In this document: positions 1-8,305 of the stretch, one piece after another
How the letters are laid out: the number at the start of each line of letters is the position of its first letter
Position numbering within the stretch: the first letter of the stretch is position 1
DNA from: an uncultured Collinsella sp.
GTDB lineage: Bacteria > Actinomycetota > Coriobacteriia > Coriobacteriales > Coriobacteriaceae
NCBI GenBank assembly: GCA_959019945.1
Contig: CAUEQD010000019.1
Location: 1 to 38,661 of the forward strand
DNA: 38,661 bases
Reading direction: 5' to 3'
The notes under the pieces: model-generated
What the model was told of the DNA's origin: nothing
Seen by the model: only the letters and a program-made list of their open reading frames with translations
Databases searched by the model: none
Program-made: the position numbers and the translations under genes

Positions 1-53
1 GCGGGTGGTTTCTGATGCGGCGCGCTGCGCGCCCCGCACAGGCTAAAGCCTCT

Positions 54-81
54 AACAAAAGCGCGGCCTAAAAGGCCGCGC
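54..81 (-). terminator. Intrinsic terminator downstream of ilvE
   Basis: A 9-bp GC-rich stem (61-69 with 73-81) has a 3-nt loop. On the minus strand it is followed by a T-rich stretch (complement of 54-60). It lies beyond the large palindrome that follows the ilvE stop codon. Confidence 0.7.
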
Positions 82-134
82 ATCATCTTTAATTCAGATT
101 AATTATTGTTCGTTGTGACATCGCCGAGCCCGCA

Positions 135-260
135 GGGCGGAGAGCAAGCTCCCTCCCGGCGCACTCCGCAGGACGCAAGAAGCCCTCGCCGCACGAAGTG
201 CGCAGCGAGGGCTTCTTGCATGTCCGAGGACGCGCCGGGAGGGAGCTTGCTCTCTGCCCG
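135..260. repeat. Large nested palindrome after ilvE
   Basis: The outer arms 141-162 and 232-253 are a perfect 22-bp inverted repeat. Inside, 175-189 and 205-219 form a perfect 15-bp stem capped by a small GCAC/GTGC hairpin. The intervening internal loops are asymmetric. The whole would fold into a ~125-nt hairpin in RNA from either strand. It starts 15 nt after the ilvE stop and carries no ORF of its own. It is one of several such structures in the window (see 10895-10983, 20129-20228, 32870-32976, 33921-34069). Confidence 0.85.
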
Positions 261-275
261 GATAGGTAAGACAGC

Positions 276-1328
276 TTACGCGACGGTGTAAACCCAGTCG
301 TGCTTGTCCTCGACAGCACCGGACTGGATGCCCGTCAGGGTCTCGCGAAGCTTCTTCATCACAGGGCCGATCTCGGTGTAGCCAGCCGGGAAGGTCACAG
401 TCTCGTCGGCACCGTAAACCTTGTTGTCGATCTCGCCAACCGGGGAGATGACAGCAGCGGTGCCGCACAGGCCGCACTCCACAAAGGTGCCGGCCTTGAC
501 CTCGGCCCACTCGACGGGGCGCTGATCGACGGTCATACCCAGGTCCTGAGCGACCTGAACGAGCGAACGACGGGTGATGGAGGGCAGGATGGAGTCGGTG
601 TGCGACTGCGGAACGACGAGCGTGCCATCCTCTTTCACGAACAGGACGTTGGCGCCACCGGTCTCCTCGACATAGGTGCGGGACTCGGAGTCGAGATACA
701 GGTTCTCGGCATAGCCCTCGCGATGGGCCTCCATCGTGGGCTTGAGGGACATGGCGTAGTTCAGGCCGGCCTTGATGTTGCCGGTGCCGTGCGGTGCGGC
801 GCGGTCGTACTCGGAAACGCGCAGCTTAACGGGCTTAAGGCCACCCTTAAAGTACGGACCGACCGGGGTCACGAGAATACGGAACGTGTACTCAGGAGCG
901 GGAGCCACGCCGATCACGTCACCGGAGCCGATCATAAACGGACGCACGTACAGAGTCGCACCGGAACCGAAGGGCGGAACCCAGGCGGCGTTGGCAGAAA
1001 CGACCTGCTTGACGGCTTCAACGAACTTGTCCTTGGGAAACGGGGGCATCTCGAGGCGCTGCGCAGAGTTGTACATACGCTCGGCGTTCATGTCGGGACG
1101 GAAGCAGACGATGCTGCCGTCCTCGGCGGTGTAGGCCTTCAGGCCCTCAAAGACCTCCTGGCAGTAATGGAAGATGCCGCCGCACTCGGAGACATGCAGG
1201 GTGTGGTCGGTGGTCAGGCCACCCTCGTCCCACTCGCCGTCCTTCCAATGGGCCTCGTAGCTGTAATCGGTCTTCATGTAGCCAAAGCCGAGGCTACCCC
1301 AATCGATATCCTTTTTCTCGACAGTCAT
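276..1328 (-). CDS. ilvE: Branched-chain amino acid aminotransferase
   Basis: A PLP enzyme of fold type IV that transfers amino groups between glutamate and the 2-keto acids of leucine, isoleucine and valine, in the cytoplasm. The protein is 350 aa, the usual length of the larger BCAT class. The PLP lysine is K186 in GTGNIKAGLNYA. EETGGAN (221-227) and GLCGTAAVISPVGEI (286-300) are the conserved cofactor and substrate loops. The ATG at 1328 is chosen because AAGGAG lies 7 nt upstream and the family N-terminus fits; the frame stays open further upstream but that part is arginine-rich junk. It is monocistronic, with a palindrome and terminator downstream. A ~150-nt leader precedes it (see 1325-1490). 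Identification is firm; the in vivo direction (synthesis or degradation) cannot be told. Confidence 0.95.
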   Translation of the reverse strand: MTVEKKDIDWGSLGFGYMKTDYSYEAHWKDGEWDEGGLTTDHTLHVSECGGIFHYCQEVFEGLKAYTAEDGSIVCFRPDMNAERMYNSAQRLEMPPFPKDKFVEAVKQVVSANAAWVPPFGSGATLYVRPFMIGSGDVIGVAPAPEYTFRILVTPVGPYFKGGLKPVKLRVSEYDRAAPHGTGNIKAGLNYAMSLKPTMEAHREGYAENLYLDSESRTYVEETGGANVLFVKEDGTLVVPQSHTDSILPSITRRSLVQVAQDLGMTVDQRPVEWAEVKAGTFVECGLCGTAAVISPVGEIDNKVYGADETVTFPAGYTEIGPVMKKLRETLTGIQSGAVEDKHDWVYTVA

Positions 1329-1490
1329 ATGTCGCTCCTTACATACACAGTTGCATACTCGCGAACCCGCACGCAAGGACCGAGGCCGACCGCGTCGCAA
1401 CGTCGCACGCCCGGAGCGTAGAGCCGGACGGGACACGCGAGCAGCATCAAAGCCGATGGCACGTCGATTCGCATGCACGAGATTGTACTC
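1325..1490 (-). promoter_or_regulatory. ilvE promoter and possible leader ORF
   Basis: On the minus strand a TACAAT -10 box (complement of 1482-1487) sits 7 nt before an ATG at 1474. This ATG opens a 49-codon frame whose TGA overlaps the ilvE ATG (ATATGA). It would be a leaderless leader peptide. About 13 of 49 codons are Val, Leu or Ile, but they are not clustered as in classic attenuators, and the -35 is poor. The promoter is plausible; the leader peptide is speculative. Confidence 0.3.
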
Positions 1491-1552
1491 CGCACGCGCG
1501 TCGGATAAAACGTTTTTCTTTAACTAACTAAAGTATTTTCATTTGACCGAAG

Positions 1553-1586
1553 CAAAAAGGCCCGCCACCGTAAGCGGTGACGGGCC
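1553..1586 (-). terminator. Intrinsic terminator of the dedA gene
   Basis: A GC-rich stem (1559-1568 with 1577-1586, one mismatch) is followed on the minus strand by five T (complement of 1554-1558). It lies 30 nt past the dedA stop. Confidence 0.8.
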
Positions 1587-1616
1587 TCAACTGCACGGTT
1601 TGCGCGCTGACTCGAG

Positions 1617-2264
1617 CTACGCGTTCTTTTTGCCCAGCTTAGCCTTAACCAGACCGACCACGGTCGGGATGATCGACACGGCAACGATACCGACGATTAG
1701 CAGCTCAAAGTGCTCCTGCACAAAGGGGATGCCGCCAAAGAAGTAGCCCAGCAGTGTGAAGAGCGTCGACCAGGTAATGCCGCCCAGCACGTTAAAGATA
1801 ACGAAGTTACGCCAGTGCATGCCGCCCATGCCGGCGATAAAGGGCACAAAAGTGCGGATAAACGGGAAGAAACGGCCCAGGAAAATAGCCAGGTGGCCCC
1901 ACTTGTCCAAGAAGTCCTCGGACTTTTTAATGCGCTCGGGCGTCATGGCCTTGACCTTGCCCGAAGCGATGATCTTTTTGCCAAAGAAGTGACCGATCAT
2001 AAAGTTGCACTGATCACCCAAGATGGCAGCCGCCCATGCGACGGCCAGCAGGGCCACGATGTTAAAGCCACCGTTGTGGGCAAAGAAGCCCGAAGCAAAC
2101 AGCAGTGAATCGCCAGGAAGGAACGGGAAGAACACCACGCCCGTCTCGATAAAGATGATCAGGAACACGCAGCCGTAGGCCATAAGCGGGCCGGCGGCGA
2201 TCCAGCTGGCGATCGCGGTGCGCGGATCCTTAAGCAGCTCGGCGATAAAATTGATGAAACCCAT
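1617..2264 (-). CDS. DedA/SNARE-associated family membrane protein
   Basis: An integral membrane protein of 215 aa, a normal length for DedA proteins. In other bacteria these act in envelope maintenance, membrane potential or lipid-carrier (undecaprenyl-phosphate or phospholipid) flipping. Visible family marks are PFLPGDSLL (47-55) and the GRFFPFIRTFVPFIAG stretch with its conserved Arg residues (about 130-145), plus several hydrophobic segments and a re-entrant-like region. The start at 2264 is preferred over 2348: AGAGG lies 9 nt upstream, and the protein then begins with a typical hydrophobic helix. It stands alone between ilvE and cysE, with its own terminator. The specific substrate is unknown. 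Confidence 0.9.
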   Translation of the reverse strand: MGFINFIAELLKDPRTAIASWIAAGPLMAYGCVFLIIFIETGVVFFPFLPGDSLLFASGFFAHNGGFNIVALLAVAWAAAILGDQCNFMIGHFFGKKIIASGKVKAMTPERIKKSEDFLDKWGHLAIFLGRFFPFIRTFVPFIAGMGGMHWRNFVIFNVLGGITWSTLFTLLGYFFGGIPFVQEHFELLIVGIVAVSIIPTVVGLVKAKLGKKNA

Positions 2265-2440
2265 GAAGTAAAACCTCTCAGTTGTGGGCGCGGATACGTC
2301 CAAGTTGACCAGTATACGGTTGCGGTGCCCCCTCGTGCGCAACCCCACAAAAGCATGACTCCATTACCAGCAAGTTTGCATAACTGACATCTGTAGCGCA
2401 ATGGCGCCAAGATTGTCCTTCCTAATCCCTAGCAAATCGC

Positions 2441-2446
2441 TATACT
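2441..2446 (+). promoter_or_regulatory. Candidate -10 of the cysE promoter
   Basis: TATACT lies 41 nt before the cysE start. No good -35 is found at 16-18 bp; the nearest TTG hexamer (TTGTCC) is 22 bp away. The assignment is therefore tentative. Confidence 0.3.
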
Positions 2447-2487
2447 TTATTGAATCGCATTGCCATGGCGCTAAGGGAGGGCGGCCG

Positions 2488-3192
2488 GTGAGCTTTATCA
2501 ATACCATTCGCGAGGATATCAAGACCGTCCAGGCGCAAGACCCCGCTGCACAAAACGGTCTGGTCATCTTCCTTTCCTATCCTGGCCTGCACGCCAAGTG
2601 GAACCACGTGCCCGAGCACTGGCTCTGGGAGCACGGTCATCGCTCGCTCGCCCGCGTGCTCTCGCAAATCACCCGCCACATCACCGGCGTCGAGATTCAT
2701 CCCGCGGCACAGATCGGCAAGCATTTCTTTATCGACCATGCCATGGGCGTCGTCATCGGCGAGACCACCATTGTGGGCGACAACTGCGTGCTCTACCAGG
2801 GCGTTACGCTCGGCGGCACCGGCAACGAGACCGGCAAACGCCACCCAACGCTCGGCGATAACGTCACCGTGGGCACGGGCGCCAAGGTGCTCGGCAACAT
2901 CCGCATCGGCAACAACGTCAAGATCGGCGGCAACTCGGTCGTCGTCAAGGACGTGCCCGACAACTGCACCGTCGTGGGCGTGCCGGGACGCATCATCAAG
3001 CGCAACGGCTGTCGCGTGTTCGAGGAGAGCTTCGACGCCAAGCAGCATCGCGAGTACATGCCCGATGACGCTGCCGAGCAGAGTGCCCTCAACCGCCAAG
3101 GCATCACCGAGAACGCCCGCCGCGTCAAAGAACTCGAGCGAGAGGTGGCCGAGCTCAAAGCCCTCGTCGCCAAGCTCGTGGACGAGCGCTAG
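2488..3192 (+). CDS. cysE: Serine O-acetyltransferase
   Basis: It makes O-acetylserine from serine and acetyl-CoA, the committed step of cysteine synthesis. The protein is 234 aa: an N-terminal helical region (1-65), then the left-handed hexapeptide-repeat helix (about 68-170). Catalytic-type D83-H84 and the GKRHPTLGD loop are present. The GTG at 2488 is chosen because AAGGGAGG lies 7 nt upstream; the longer frame from 2401 has no ribosome site. The C-terminus is an ~30-residue charged, coiled-coil-like tail ending DER. It lacks the C-terminal isoleucine that docks into cysteine synthase (CysK) in the classical complex. No cysK is nearby. Identification is strong; loss of CysK docking is inferred. 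Confidence 0.94.
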   Translation: MSFINTIREDIKTVQAQDPAAQNGLVIFLSYPGLHAKWNHVPEHWLWEHGHRSLARVLSQITRHITGVEIHPAAQIGKHFFIDHAMGVVIGETTIVGDNCVLYQGVTLGGTGNETGKRHPTLGDNVTVGTGAKVLGNIRIGNNVKIGGNSVVVKDVPDNCTVVGVPGRIIKRNGCRVFEESFDAKQHREYMPDDAAEQSALNRQGITENARRVKELEREVAELKALVAKLVDER

Positions 3193-3233
3193 GAACGCAA
3201 GCGGCACAAAACGACATCGGCATCAACGCAAGA

Positions 3234-3274
3234 AGGCGCGCCAGGGAATCCATCCCCGGCGCGCCTTTCTTTTT
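3234..3274 (+). terminator. Intrinsic terminator of cysE
   Basis: A perfect 9-bp stem (3234-3242 with 3258-3266), extended inside by G-C pairs, is followed by an interrupted T-tract to 3274. It sits between convergent cysE and the ABC exporter operon. Confidence 0.85.
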
Positions 3275-3275
3275 G

Positions 3276-3307
3276 ATGTGACATGCGGGACTGTCCCTTT
3301 GTCACAT
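3276..3307. repeat. GGGACAG-family hairpin, copy 1
   Basis: Arms ATGTGAC (3276-3282) and GTCACAT (3301-3307) enclose the core GGGACTGTCCC (3287-3297). The right arm reaches into the stop codon of the ABC exporter gene (3307-3309). See the family finding. Confidence 0.8.
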
Positions 3308-5313
3308 TAGGCGAACTGGCTCAAGTAGAGGTCGGCGTAGGCACCCTCGGCAGCCAGCAGCTCCTTATGCGTGCCCTGCTCGATAATGTTGCCGTGATCC
3401 ATGACCAAGATCAGGTCGGCATCCACGATCGTCGACAGGCGATGCGCGATCACAAAGCTCGTGCGCCCGCGCATGAGCGCGTCCATGGCACGGCCGATGG
3501 CAAGCTCGGTACGCGTGTCCACGCTTGAGGTCGCCTCGTCCAGGATGAGAATCGCCGGGTTGTTGAGCAGCACGCGTGCGATGGTCAGCAGCTGACGCTG
3601 GCCCTGGCTGATGCTTTCGGCATCGTTGGCCACGCGCGTGTCGTAGCCCTGCGGCATGGTGCGCACAAAGAAGTCGACCTGCGCGGCACGAGCGGCGGCC
3701 ACAATTTCGTCGCGCGTTGCCTCGGGGCAGCCGTAGGCGATGTTTTCGGCAATCGTGCCATCGAACAGCCAGGCGTCCTGCAGCACCATGCCAAACTGCT
3801 GCCGTAGCTCGCCGCGGTCCATGCGGCTCGTATCCACGCCGTCGAGCGTAATACGCCCGCCGTCAATCTCGTAGAAGCGCATGAGCAAGTTGATGAGCGT
3901 CGTCTTGCCTGCGCCCGTGGTTCCCACCACGGCAATCTTCTGGCCCGGCTCGGCGGTAAACGACACGTCGCGCATAAGCGGCTTGTCGGGCGAATAACCA
4001 AAGCGCACATGCTCAAAGGAGACGCGGCCCTCCACGCGACCCGGCAGCTTGGCGGCCTTGTCCGGCAGCGGATCGGCCTCCATCTCGGGCTCATCGAGCA
4101 GGTCGAACACGCGCTCTGCACTCGCCAGCGCGCTCTGCAGCGAGTTGAAGGTAAACGACAACTGCGTCATGGGCTCGGACGCCTCGTAGATAAACTGGAA
4201 GAACGCCTGGAACACGCCGACGGTCATGTGACCGGCAACCAGCATGCTGCAGCCCACGAGCGCAATCACGATCTGCGCCAGGCGACCAATAAAGCGAACC
4301 GCAGGTCCGACGGCGTTGATCATAAAGTCGGCCTTGGTACTCACGCGCGCCAGCTCGCCCGAGGCCTCGTGCACCTCGGTAGAACTCTGACGCTCGCGGT
4401 TAAACGCGCGAATCACCAGACGGCCCGAGTAGCCCTCCTCGACCGCGCTCGTGATTTTGGACACCCACTCCTGGCGCTCGCCGGTCACGTCATGTGTGCG
4501 ACGCGAGACCACTTTGGTCATCAGCAGCGACAGCGCCATAAAGAACAAAAAGACGAGCGTGAGCGGCACGCTAAACACGAACATCACGCTCACGGCGCCC
4601 ACCACGGTGCCGATCGACACCAGCAGCTGCAGCAGTCCGCGCTGCATACTCTCGGACATCTTGTCCAAGTCGTTGGTCGCGCGACTGACCACTTCGCCGG
4701 GGCGATGCGCGTCAAAGTAGGCGAGCGGCAGACGGTTGAGCTTTTGCGCGATGCGGTTGCGCAGGCGCAGATTGAGGCGCTCAGCGACGCTCGACATCAA
4801 AAAGCTCTGGAGCGCATAGAACGAGGCAGCGGCAGTCCAGATCATAAAGTAGACGAAGATGGTCTTGCCGCAGTTCTCCCAAGTGATGTTGAAGGTGGTC
4901 CCGTTGGCAAACGCCACCTGAATGTGGCCCCACAGCTCATCGATCACGCGGGCGCTATATGCCGGCGCAGCGGTGTTAAAGATGGCGTAGAACACAATGC
5001 TCGCGAACACGATATAGAAGCGCCAATGATCGCCGGCAGCCTCGCTCCACAGGCGGCGCACCGTCGCCCAGGTGTCGCGGGGTTTCTCGTCCTCGTCCTC
5101 GTCGTCCACATCGCGCATGCGCTCTGCCTCGGCGCGGGCGCGCTCGTCCTCGGCACGTTCGTTTTCCTCGTAGAGCGCTTGGCGGCGAGCCTCGCGCTCG
5201 GCTGCAGCCTTGGCGGCGTCATCCAGCTCGGTCGACGCGGCAGCCGTTTCCTCGACCAGTCCCGCGGCAGCGGCGTCATCAACGCCGCCCTGCTTCTTGA
5301 GCTCCTCGGTCAT
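3307..5313 (-). CDS. Heterodimeric ABC exporter subunit (permease-ATPase), catalytic-site half
   Basis: An ABC half-transporter of 668 aa that exports drugs, peptides or lipids with its partner encoded just upstream. An acidic, charged N-terminal extension of about 80 residues is followed by six membrane segments (about 95-395) and an ATPase domain. Walker A is GTTGAGKTT (464-472). The signature is SISQGQ (567-572), with Q for the first G of LSGGQ. Walker B is ILILDEA (588-594) with an intact catalytic Glu, and the H-loop His is at 624. The ATG at 5313 is chosen: GGAGG lies 8 nt before it, inside the end of the upstream gene, whose TAG ends at 5315. A GTG at 5322 overlaps the ribosome site and is unlikely. 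Translation is probably coupled to the partner. Substrate unknown. Confidence 0.92.
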   Translation of the reverse strand: MTEELKKQGGVDDAAAAGLVEETAAASTELDDAAKAAAEREARRQALYEENERAEDERARAEAERMRDVDDEDEDEKPRDTWATVRRLWSEAAGDHWRFYIVFASIVFYAIFNTAAPAYSARVIDELWGHIQVAFANGTTFNITWENCGKTIFVYFMIWTAAASFYALQSFLMSSVAERLNLRLRNRIAQKLNRLPLAYFDAHRPGEVVSRATNDLDKMSESMQRGLLQLLVSIGTVVGAVSVMFVFSVPLTLVFLFFMALSLLMTKVVSRRTHDVTGERQEWVSKITSAVEEGYSGRLVIRAFNRERQSSTEVHEASGELARVSTKADFMINAVGPAVRFIGRLAQIVIALVGCSMLVAGHMTVGVFQAFFQFIYEASEPMTQLSFTFNSLQSALASAERVFDLLDEPEMEADPLPDKAAKLPGRVEGRVSFEHVRFGYSPDKPLMRDVSFTAEPGQKIAVVGTTGAGKTTLINLLMRFYEIDGGRITLDGVDTSRMDRGELRQQFGMVLQDAWLFDGTIAENIAYGCPEATRDEIVAAARAAQVDFFVRTMPQGYDTRVANDAESISQGQRQLLTIARVLLNNPAILILDEATSSVDTRTELAIGRAMDALMRGRTSFVIAHRLSTIVDADLILVMDHGNIIEQGTHKELLAAEGAYADLYLSQFA

Positions 5314-5314
5314 G

Positions 5315-7051
5315 CTACTCACCTCCCTTCATCTGCGATTCCGCGATGGCGCGGTACACCTCGCAGGTTTCCATAAGCTCGCCATGCGTGCCCAGACCCA
5401 CAACCTCGCCATCCTTGAGCACCACGATCTGGTCGGCATGCAGAATGGTCGAGATACGCTGCGCAATGATGAGCACCGCGGCATCGCGCGTTTCGTCCTG
5501 CAGCGCATGGCGCAGGGCCGCATCGGTCTTGAAGTCCAGGGCCGAAAAGCTATCGTCGAAGATATACAGATCGGCATGCTTCATGAGCGCACGGGCGATT
5601 GCCAAACGCTGGCGCTGGCCGCCCGAAAAGTTCGTACCGCCCTGGGCAACCGGGGTATCGAGCCCCTGCGGTTGGTCGAGTACAAAGGTGCTCTGGGCAA
5701 CCTCAAGCGCATGAAGCATGTCGCCCTCGATCGCGCCTTCGTTACCAAAGCGAAGGTTGCTCGCCACCGTGCCCGAGAACAGCCACGCCTTCTGCGGCAC
5801 ATAGGCAATGCGCCCGCGGATTTCGTCTTGCGTAAGCTCGCGCAGGTCCATACCATTCAGGCGAATGGAGCCCTTGGTGGCATCGTGGAAGCGCAGCAGA
5901 AGCTTGGCCACCGTCGATTTGCCCGAGCCTGTCGAGCCAACGATCGCAGTCGTCTGACCGCGACGGCAGGCAAAGCTCAGGTCGCACAGGGTGTCCTCGT
6001 CGGCATCGTCAAAGCGAAACGACATGTGGTCGAACACGGCCACCGCATCGGCTTCGTCTTGGGGCTCGCGCGCCCCGTCATCCAGCGTGCGCTCGCCATC
6101 GACGATGCTCGGCTCAATCTCCAACACCTGCTGCGCACGGTTCAGGCACGCGGCAGCACGCGGCAGCGTCAGTACCACCATCTGGGCCATCATCACAAAG
6201 AACAGGATCAGAATTGCATACTCCAGCACCGCCGAGATACTCGCAATCTGCATGGCGTGGGCACCTACGCGGTTGCCGCCCACCCACAGCACCGCCACCT
6301 CGGCGATGTTCATCAAAAAGAAGCTTGAGCTGTCGAGGCCCACAAACAGGTGGTTGACTTTGATGGCGTTGGCGGCGTATTCGCTAAACACCTCGTCCAG
6401 ACGCCGTTCCTCGTGGCGCTCCTTGTTAAACGCACGGATGACGCGCACGCCCACAATATTCTCGCGCAGCACCACGTTCATGCGGTCGATAAAGCCCTGT
6501 AGGCGCATAAAAATCGGCGCCGCGTTGGCAACCGTAAAGACCGCCGCCACCAGCACAATCGCAACGACTACGCCCAGAAGCGTGCCCATGGCGGGATCGA
6601 TAAACCAGGCGAAGATGATGCCCGCCACAGCCAAAAACGGCACGGGCAGCACCAGCTGAATCGTCTGCAGAATCGCCTGCTGAATCACGTTGATGTCGTT
6701 GAGCGAGCGCGTGATCATCGATCCGGTGCCAAAGCGCTCAAAATCGCTGGCCGCGAGCTCGAGCGATTTGTCGTACACGGCATTGCGGATATCGCAAGCC
6801 ACGTTGGCGGCCAGGCGCGCCGAAAGATAGCAGCCCAGCACTGTGCCGCCGCTAGCCATGCTGGTCGCGATAAACATGTATAGGCCGTTGCGTAAAATGT
6901 AGTCGACATCGCCCGTGGTAATACCGGTGTTGACCATGTTCGCCAGCATCGTGGGAACCAACAGCGTACCGACGTTATCCACCAGTAGCACCAGCAGCGT
7001 CACTGCGACAAGCCCTCGATATGGCTTTAGAAACCTCATTAACAGTCGCAC
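5315..7051 (-). CDS. Heterodimeric ABC exporter subunit (permease-ATPase), degenerate-site half
   Basis: The partner of the downstream half-transporter, 578 aa. Six membrane segments span about 12-300, then an ATPase domain with Walker A GSTGSGKST (372-380), a canonical FSGGQ signature (475-479) and Walker B LYIFDDS (495-501). The catalytic Glu is replaced by Asp, and the switch His by Gln (Q531 in IAQRIST). This asymmetry, with one impaired and one intact ATP site, is known from LmrCD, BmrCD and TM287/288-type exporters. The start is GTG 7051, overlapping the MarR gene; an alternative ATG at 7039 overlaps the MarR stop as TAATG. Context (MarR first, then two halves) suggests inducible multidrug or antimicrobial export. 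Confidence 0.92.
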   Translation of the reverse strand: MRLLMRFLKPYRGLVAVTLLVLLVDNVGTLLVPTMLANMVNTGITTGDVDYILRNGLYMFIATSMASGGTVLGCYLSARLAANVACDIRNAVYDKSLELAASDFERFGTGSMITRSLNDINVIQQAILQTIQLVLPVPFLAVAGIIFAWFIDPAMGTLLGVVVAIVLVAAVFTVANAAPIFMRLQGFIDRMNVVLRENIVGVRVIRAFNKERHEERRLDEVFSEYAANAIKVNHLFVGLDSSSFFLMNIAEVAVLWVGGNRVGAHAMQIASISAVLEYAILILFFVMMAQMVVLTLPRAAACLNRAQQVLEIEPSIVDGERTLDDGAREPQDEADAVAVFDHMSFRFDDADEDTLCDLSFACRRGQTTAIVGSTGSGKSTVAKLLLRFHDATKGSIRLNGMDLRELTQDEIRGRIAYVPQKAWLFSGTVASNLRFGNEGAIEGDMLHALEVAQSTFVLDQPQGLDTPVAQGGTNFSGGQRQRLAIARALMKHADLYIFDDSFSALDFKTDAALRHALQDETRDAAVLIIAQRISTILHADQIVVLKDGEVVGLGTHGELMETCEVYRAIAESQMKGGE

Positions 7052-7539
7052 GACTCCCCCTCACCTTGATTCTCGGCTTGGCTCTCGGCAGCGATATGCT
7101 GCTTAAAGGCACCGCACTCATCGCCGAGCGCATGGGAAAATTTTCCGATCAAGCGCATAATCTCGCGCTGCTCACACGGCTCAAGCGCGCCAAAGGCTCG
7201 CTGCTCGGCCTTGAGTGCCGGCAGCGCATAACGCTCGGCAAATCGCCTGCCCTCTTCGGTCAGGCTCACAACCTTGTTCTTACGACTGCCTTCGGCAAAC
7301 TCCAACGTTGCGAAACCCCGCGCCGTCAAGGTTTTAATTGCCGAGTTGATGGTCTGCTTGCTGTAGAACCATTCGCTTGTCAGACGGCTTACGGCAATAC
7401 TGCCGCCCGCCGTGCTGGTGTCGACGAGCATCCAATAGGCGCAGTCCGAAAGGCCGCAGGCGCGCGAGAACTCCGAATAGATATGGTCGAGTCCATTGAT
7501 CAACCGGTCGAAGTCGACCAGCGCAACCGCACTATTCAT
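7039..7539 (-). CDS. MarR-family transcriptional regulator
   Basis: A 166-aa winged-helix protein, first gene of the exporter operon. The DNA-binding part is visible around residues 45-105: a helix-turn-helix with SRLTSEWFYSKQTINSAI and a wing ending in VVSLTEEGRRFAE, a typical MarR ending. A cysteine-rich end (ESCDC) is unusual. The start codon at 7539 follows GGTGGGA. Its stop TAA overlaps the alternative ATG of the next gene, so the three genes are one transcription unit. It probably represses its own operon through the repeats described at 7558-7615. Ligand unknown. Confidence 0.9.
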   Translation of the reverse strand: MNSAVALVDFDRLINGLDHIYSEFSRACGLSDCAYWMLVDTSTAGGSIAVSRLTSEWFYSKQTINSAIKTLTARGFATLEFAEGSRKNKVVSLTEEGRRFAERYALPALKAEQRAFGALEPCEQREIMRLIGKFSHALGDECGAFKQHIAAESQAENQGEGESCDC

Positions 7540-7557
7540 CTATCCCACCATTCGATT

Positions 7558-7615
7558 GTCCGATTTTTGACCAATTATGTGTCTCTAGATTAGTCCGAGT
7601 TTTGACTATCGTCAA
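7558..7615 (-). promoter_or_regulatory. Promoter and twin operator candidates of the marR-ABC operon
   Basis: On the minus strand there is a -35 TTGACG (complement of 7610-7615), a 17-bp spacer and a -10 TAATCT (complement of 7587-7592). Two direct repeats GTCAAAA(C/A)TCGGAC occur: one (7593-7606) fills the spacer between -35 and -10, the other (7558-7571) lies 35 bp downstream, just before the start codon. This placement is what a repressor needs. Binding by the adjacent MarR protein is inferred. Confidence 0.7.
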
Positions 7616-7656
7616 CAGGCTCTCCGCGAATGCGTGCATTTTTATGGCCTATCGGC

Positions 7657-7694
7657 AGAAAAAGACCGCCGGCGCGGGGGCGGCGCCAGCGGTC
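7657..7694 (-). terminator. Intrinsic terminator of the small protein gene
   Basis: A GC-rich stem (GACCGC 7664-7669 with GCGGTC 7689-7694 and further pairs inside) is followed on the minus strand by a T-run (complement of 7658-7663). Confidence 0.75.
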
Positions 7695-7720
7695 ACGTGA
7701 AAATCGGGTTTTATTGCCTG

Positions 7721-8011
7721 TTAAGCGGCGACGGCCTCATAGACCGTAGCGCCCGAGAAGCTGTCATGCAGGCTCTTGCCGGCAATCCACGGCAGCTCGA
7801 CGACCTCGCAGACCGTGTTGACCAGCTCGGAGCAGTCAGTAAAGTGGCCCTTGTCGTTGAGGGCCTCGCAATCCTGAACACGCCAATAGCCATCGGTGTG
7901 CGTGATGTAGTACTCGTGATCGTTGATCGACACGAAAGCGCGCGTCTTGGAACGCAGCAGCTTCAGAAATCCTTCGAAATCGGTCTCGACGACATCTCCA
8001 GCCTGGAACAT
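7721..8011 (-). CDS. Small acidic protein of unknown function
   Basis: A 96-aa soluble protein that I do not recognise. The ATG at 8011 is chosen for its GGAGG 7 nt upstream; the longer frame start (8047) is glycine- and arginine-rich and has no ribosome site. It has no signal peptide or membrane helix. It has four cysteines spread over the length, an aromatic stretch HEYYITHTDGYWRV, and a short beta-rich look. It has its own terminator, so it is monocistronic. Codon use is like its neighbours. Function unknown. Confidence 0.75.
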   Translation of the reverse strand: MFQAGDVVETDFEGFLKLLRSKTRAFVSINDHEYYITHTDGYWRVQDCEALNDKGHFTDCSELVNTVCEVVELPWIAGKSLHDSFSGATVYEAVAA

Positions 8012-8048
8012 GATGTTACCTCCTGGCCCGGCGCCACCACGGCGCATT

Positions 8049-8085
8049 GATAAACGTTGGTACTCCTTTAGTAAAACCTTTATCA
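8049..8085. repeat. Inverted repeat upstream of the small protein gene
   Basis: TGATAAA and TTTATCA border a hairpin whose inner GTT/AAC and TAC/GTA also pair. It lies 38-74 nt upstream of the start at 8011, in its promoter or leader region. It may be an operator or a leader hairpin; nothing identifies a binder. Confidence 0.4.
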
Positions 8086-8305
8086 GAGGTTATGCGTTCG
8101 TCATTTAGGCAAGTGGTAAAAAACCGCAGGGTAGACGGGATAAAACGTTTAACCATCCCATTGGTTTGTCACATTCTGAAGGTACTTTTATGCAAACCTA
8201 TTTTCCCAATTGGAATCTATCCTTTTGGCCGGGCAATTGACCGTCTATCGTTTGAGCCCGACGGGTATGAACGGGGCATCTGCAACGCCACCGCAAGGAG
8301 ACACC

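Noticed and set aside
1325..1490. T-box riboswitch in front of ilvE
   Set aside because: No T-box AGGGUGGNACCGCG-like sequence and no terminator/antiterminator pair are visible.
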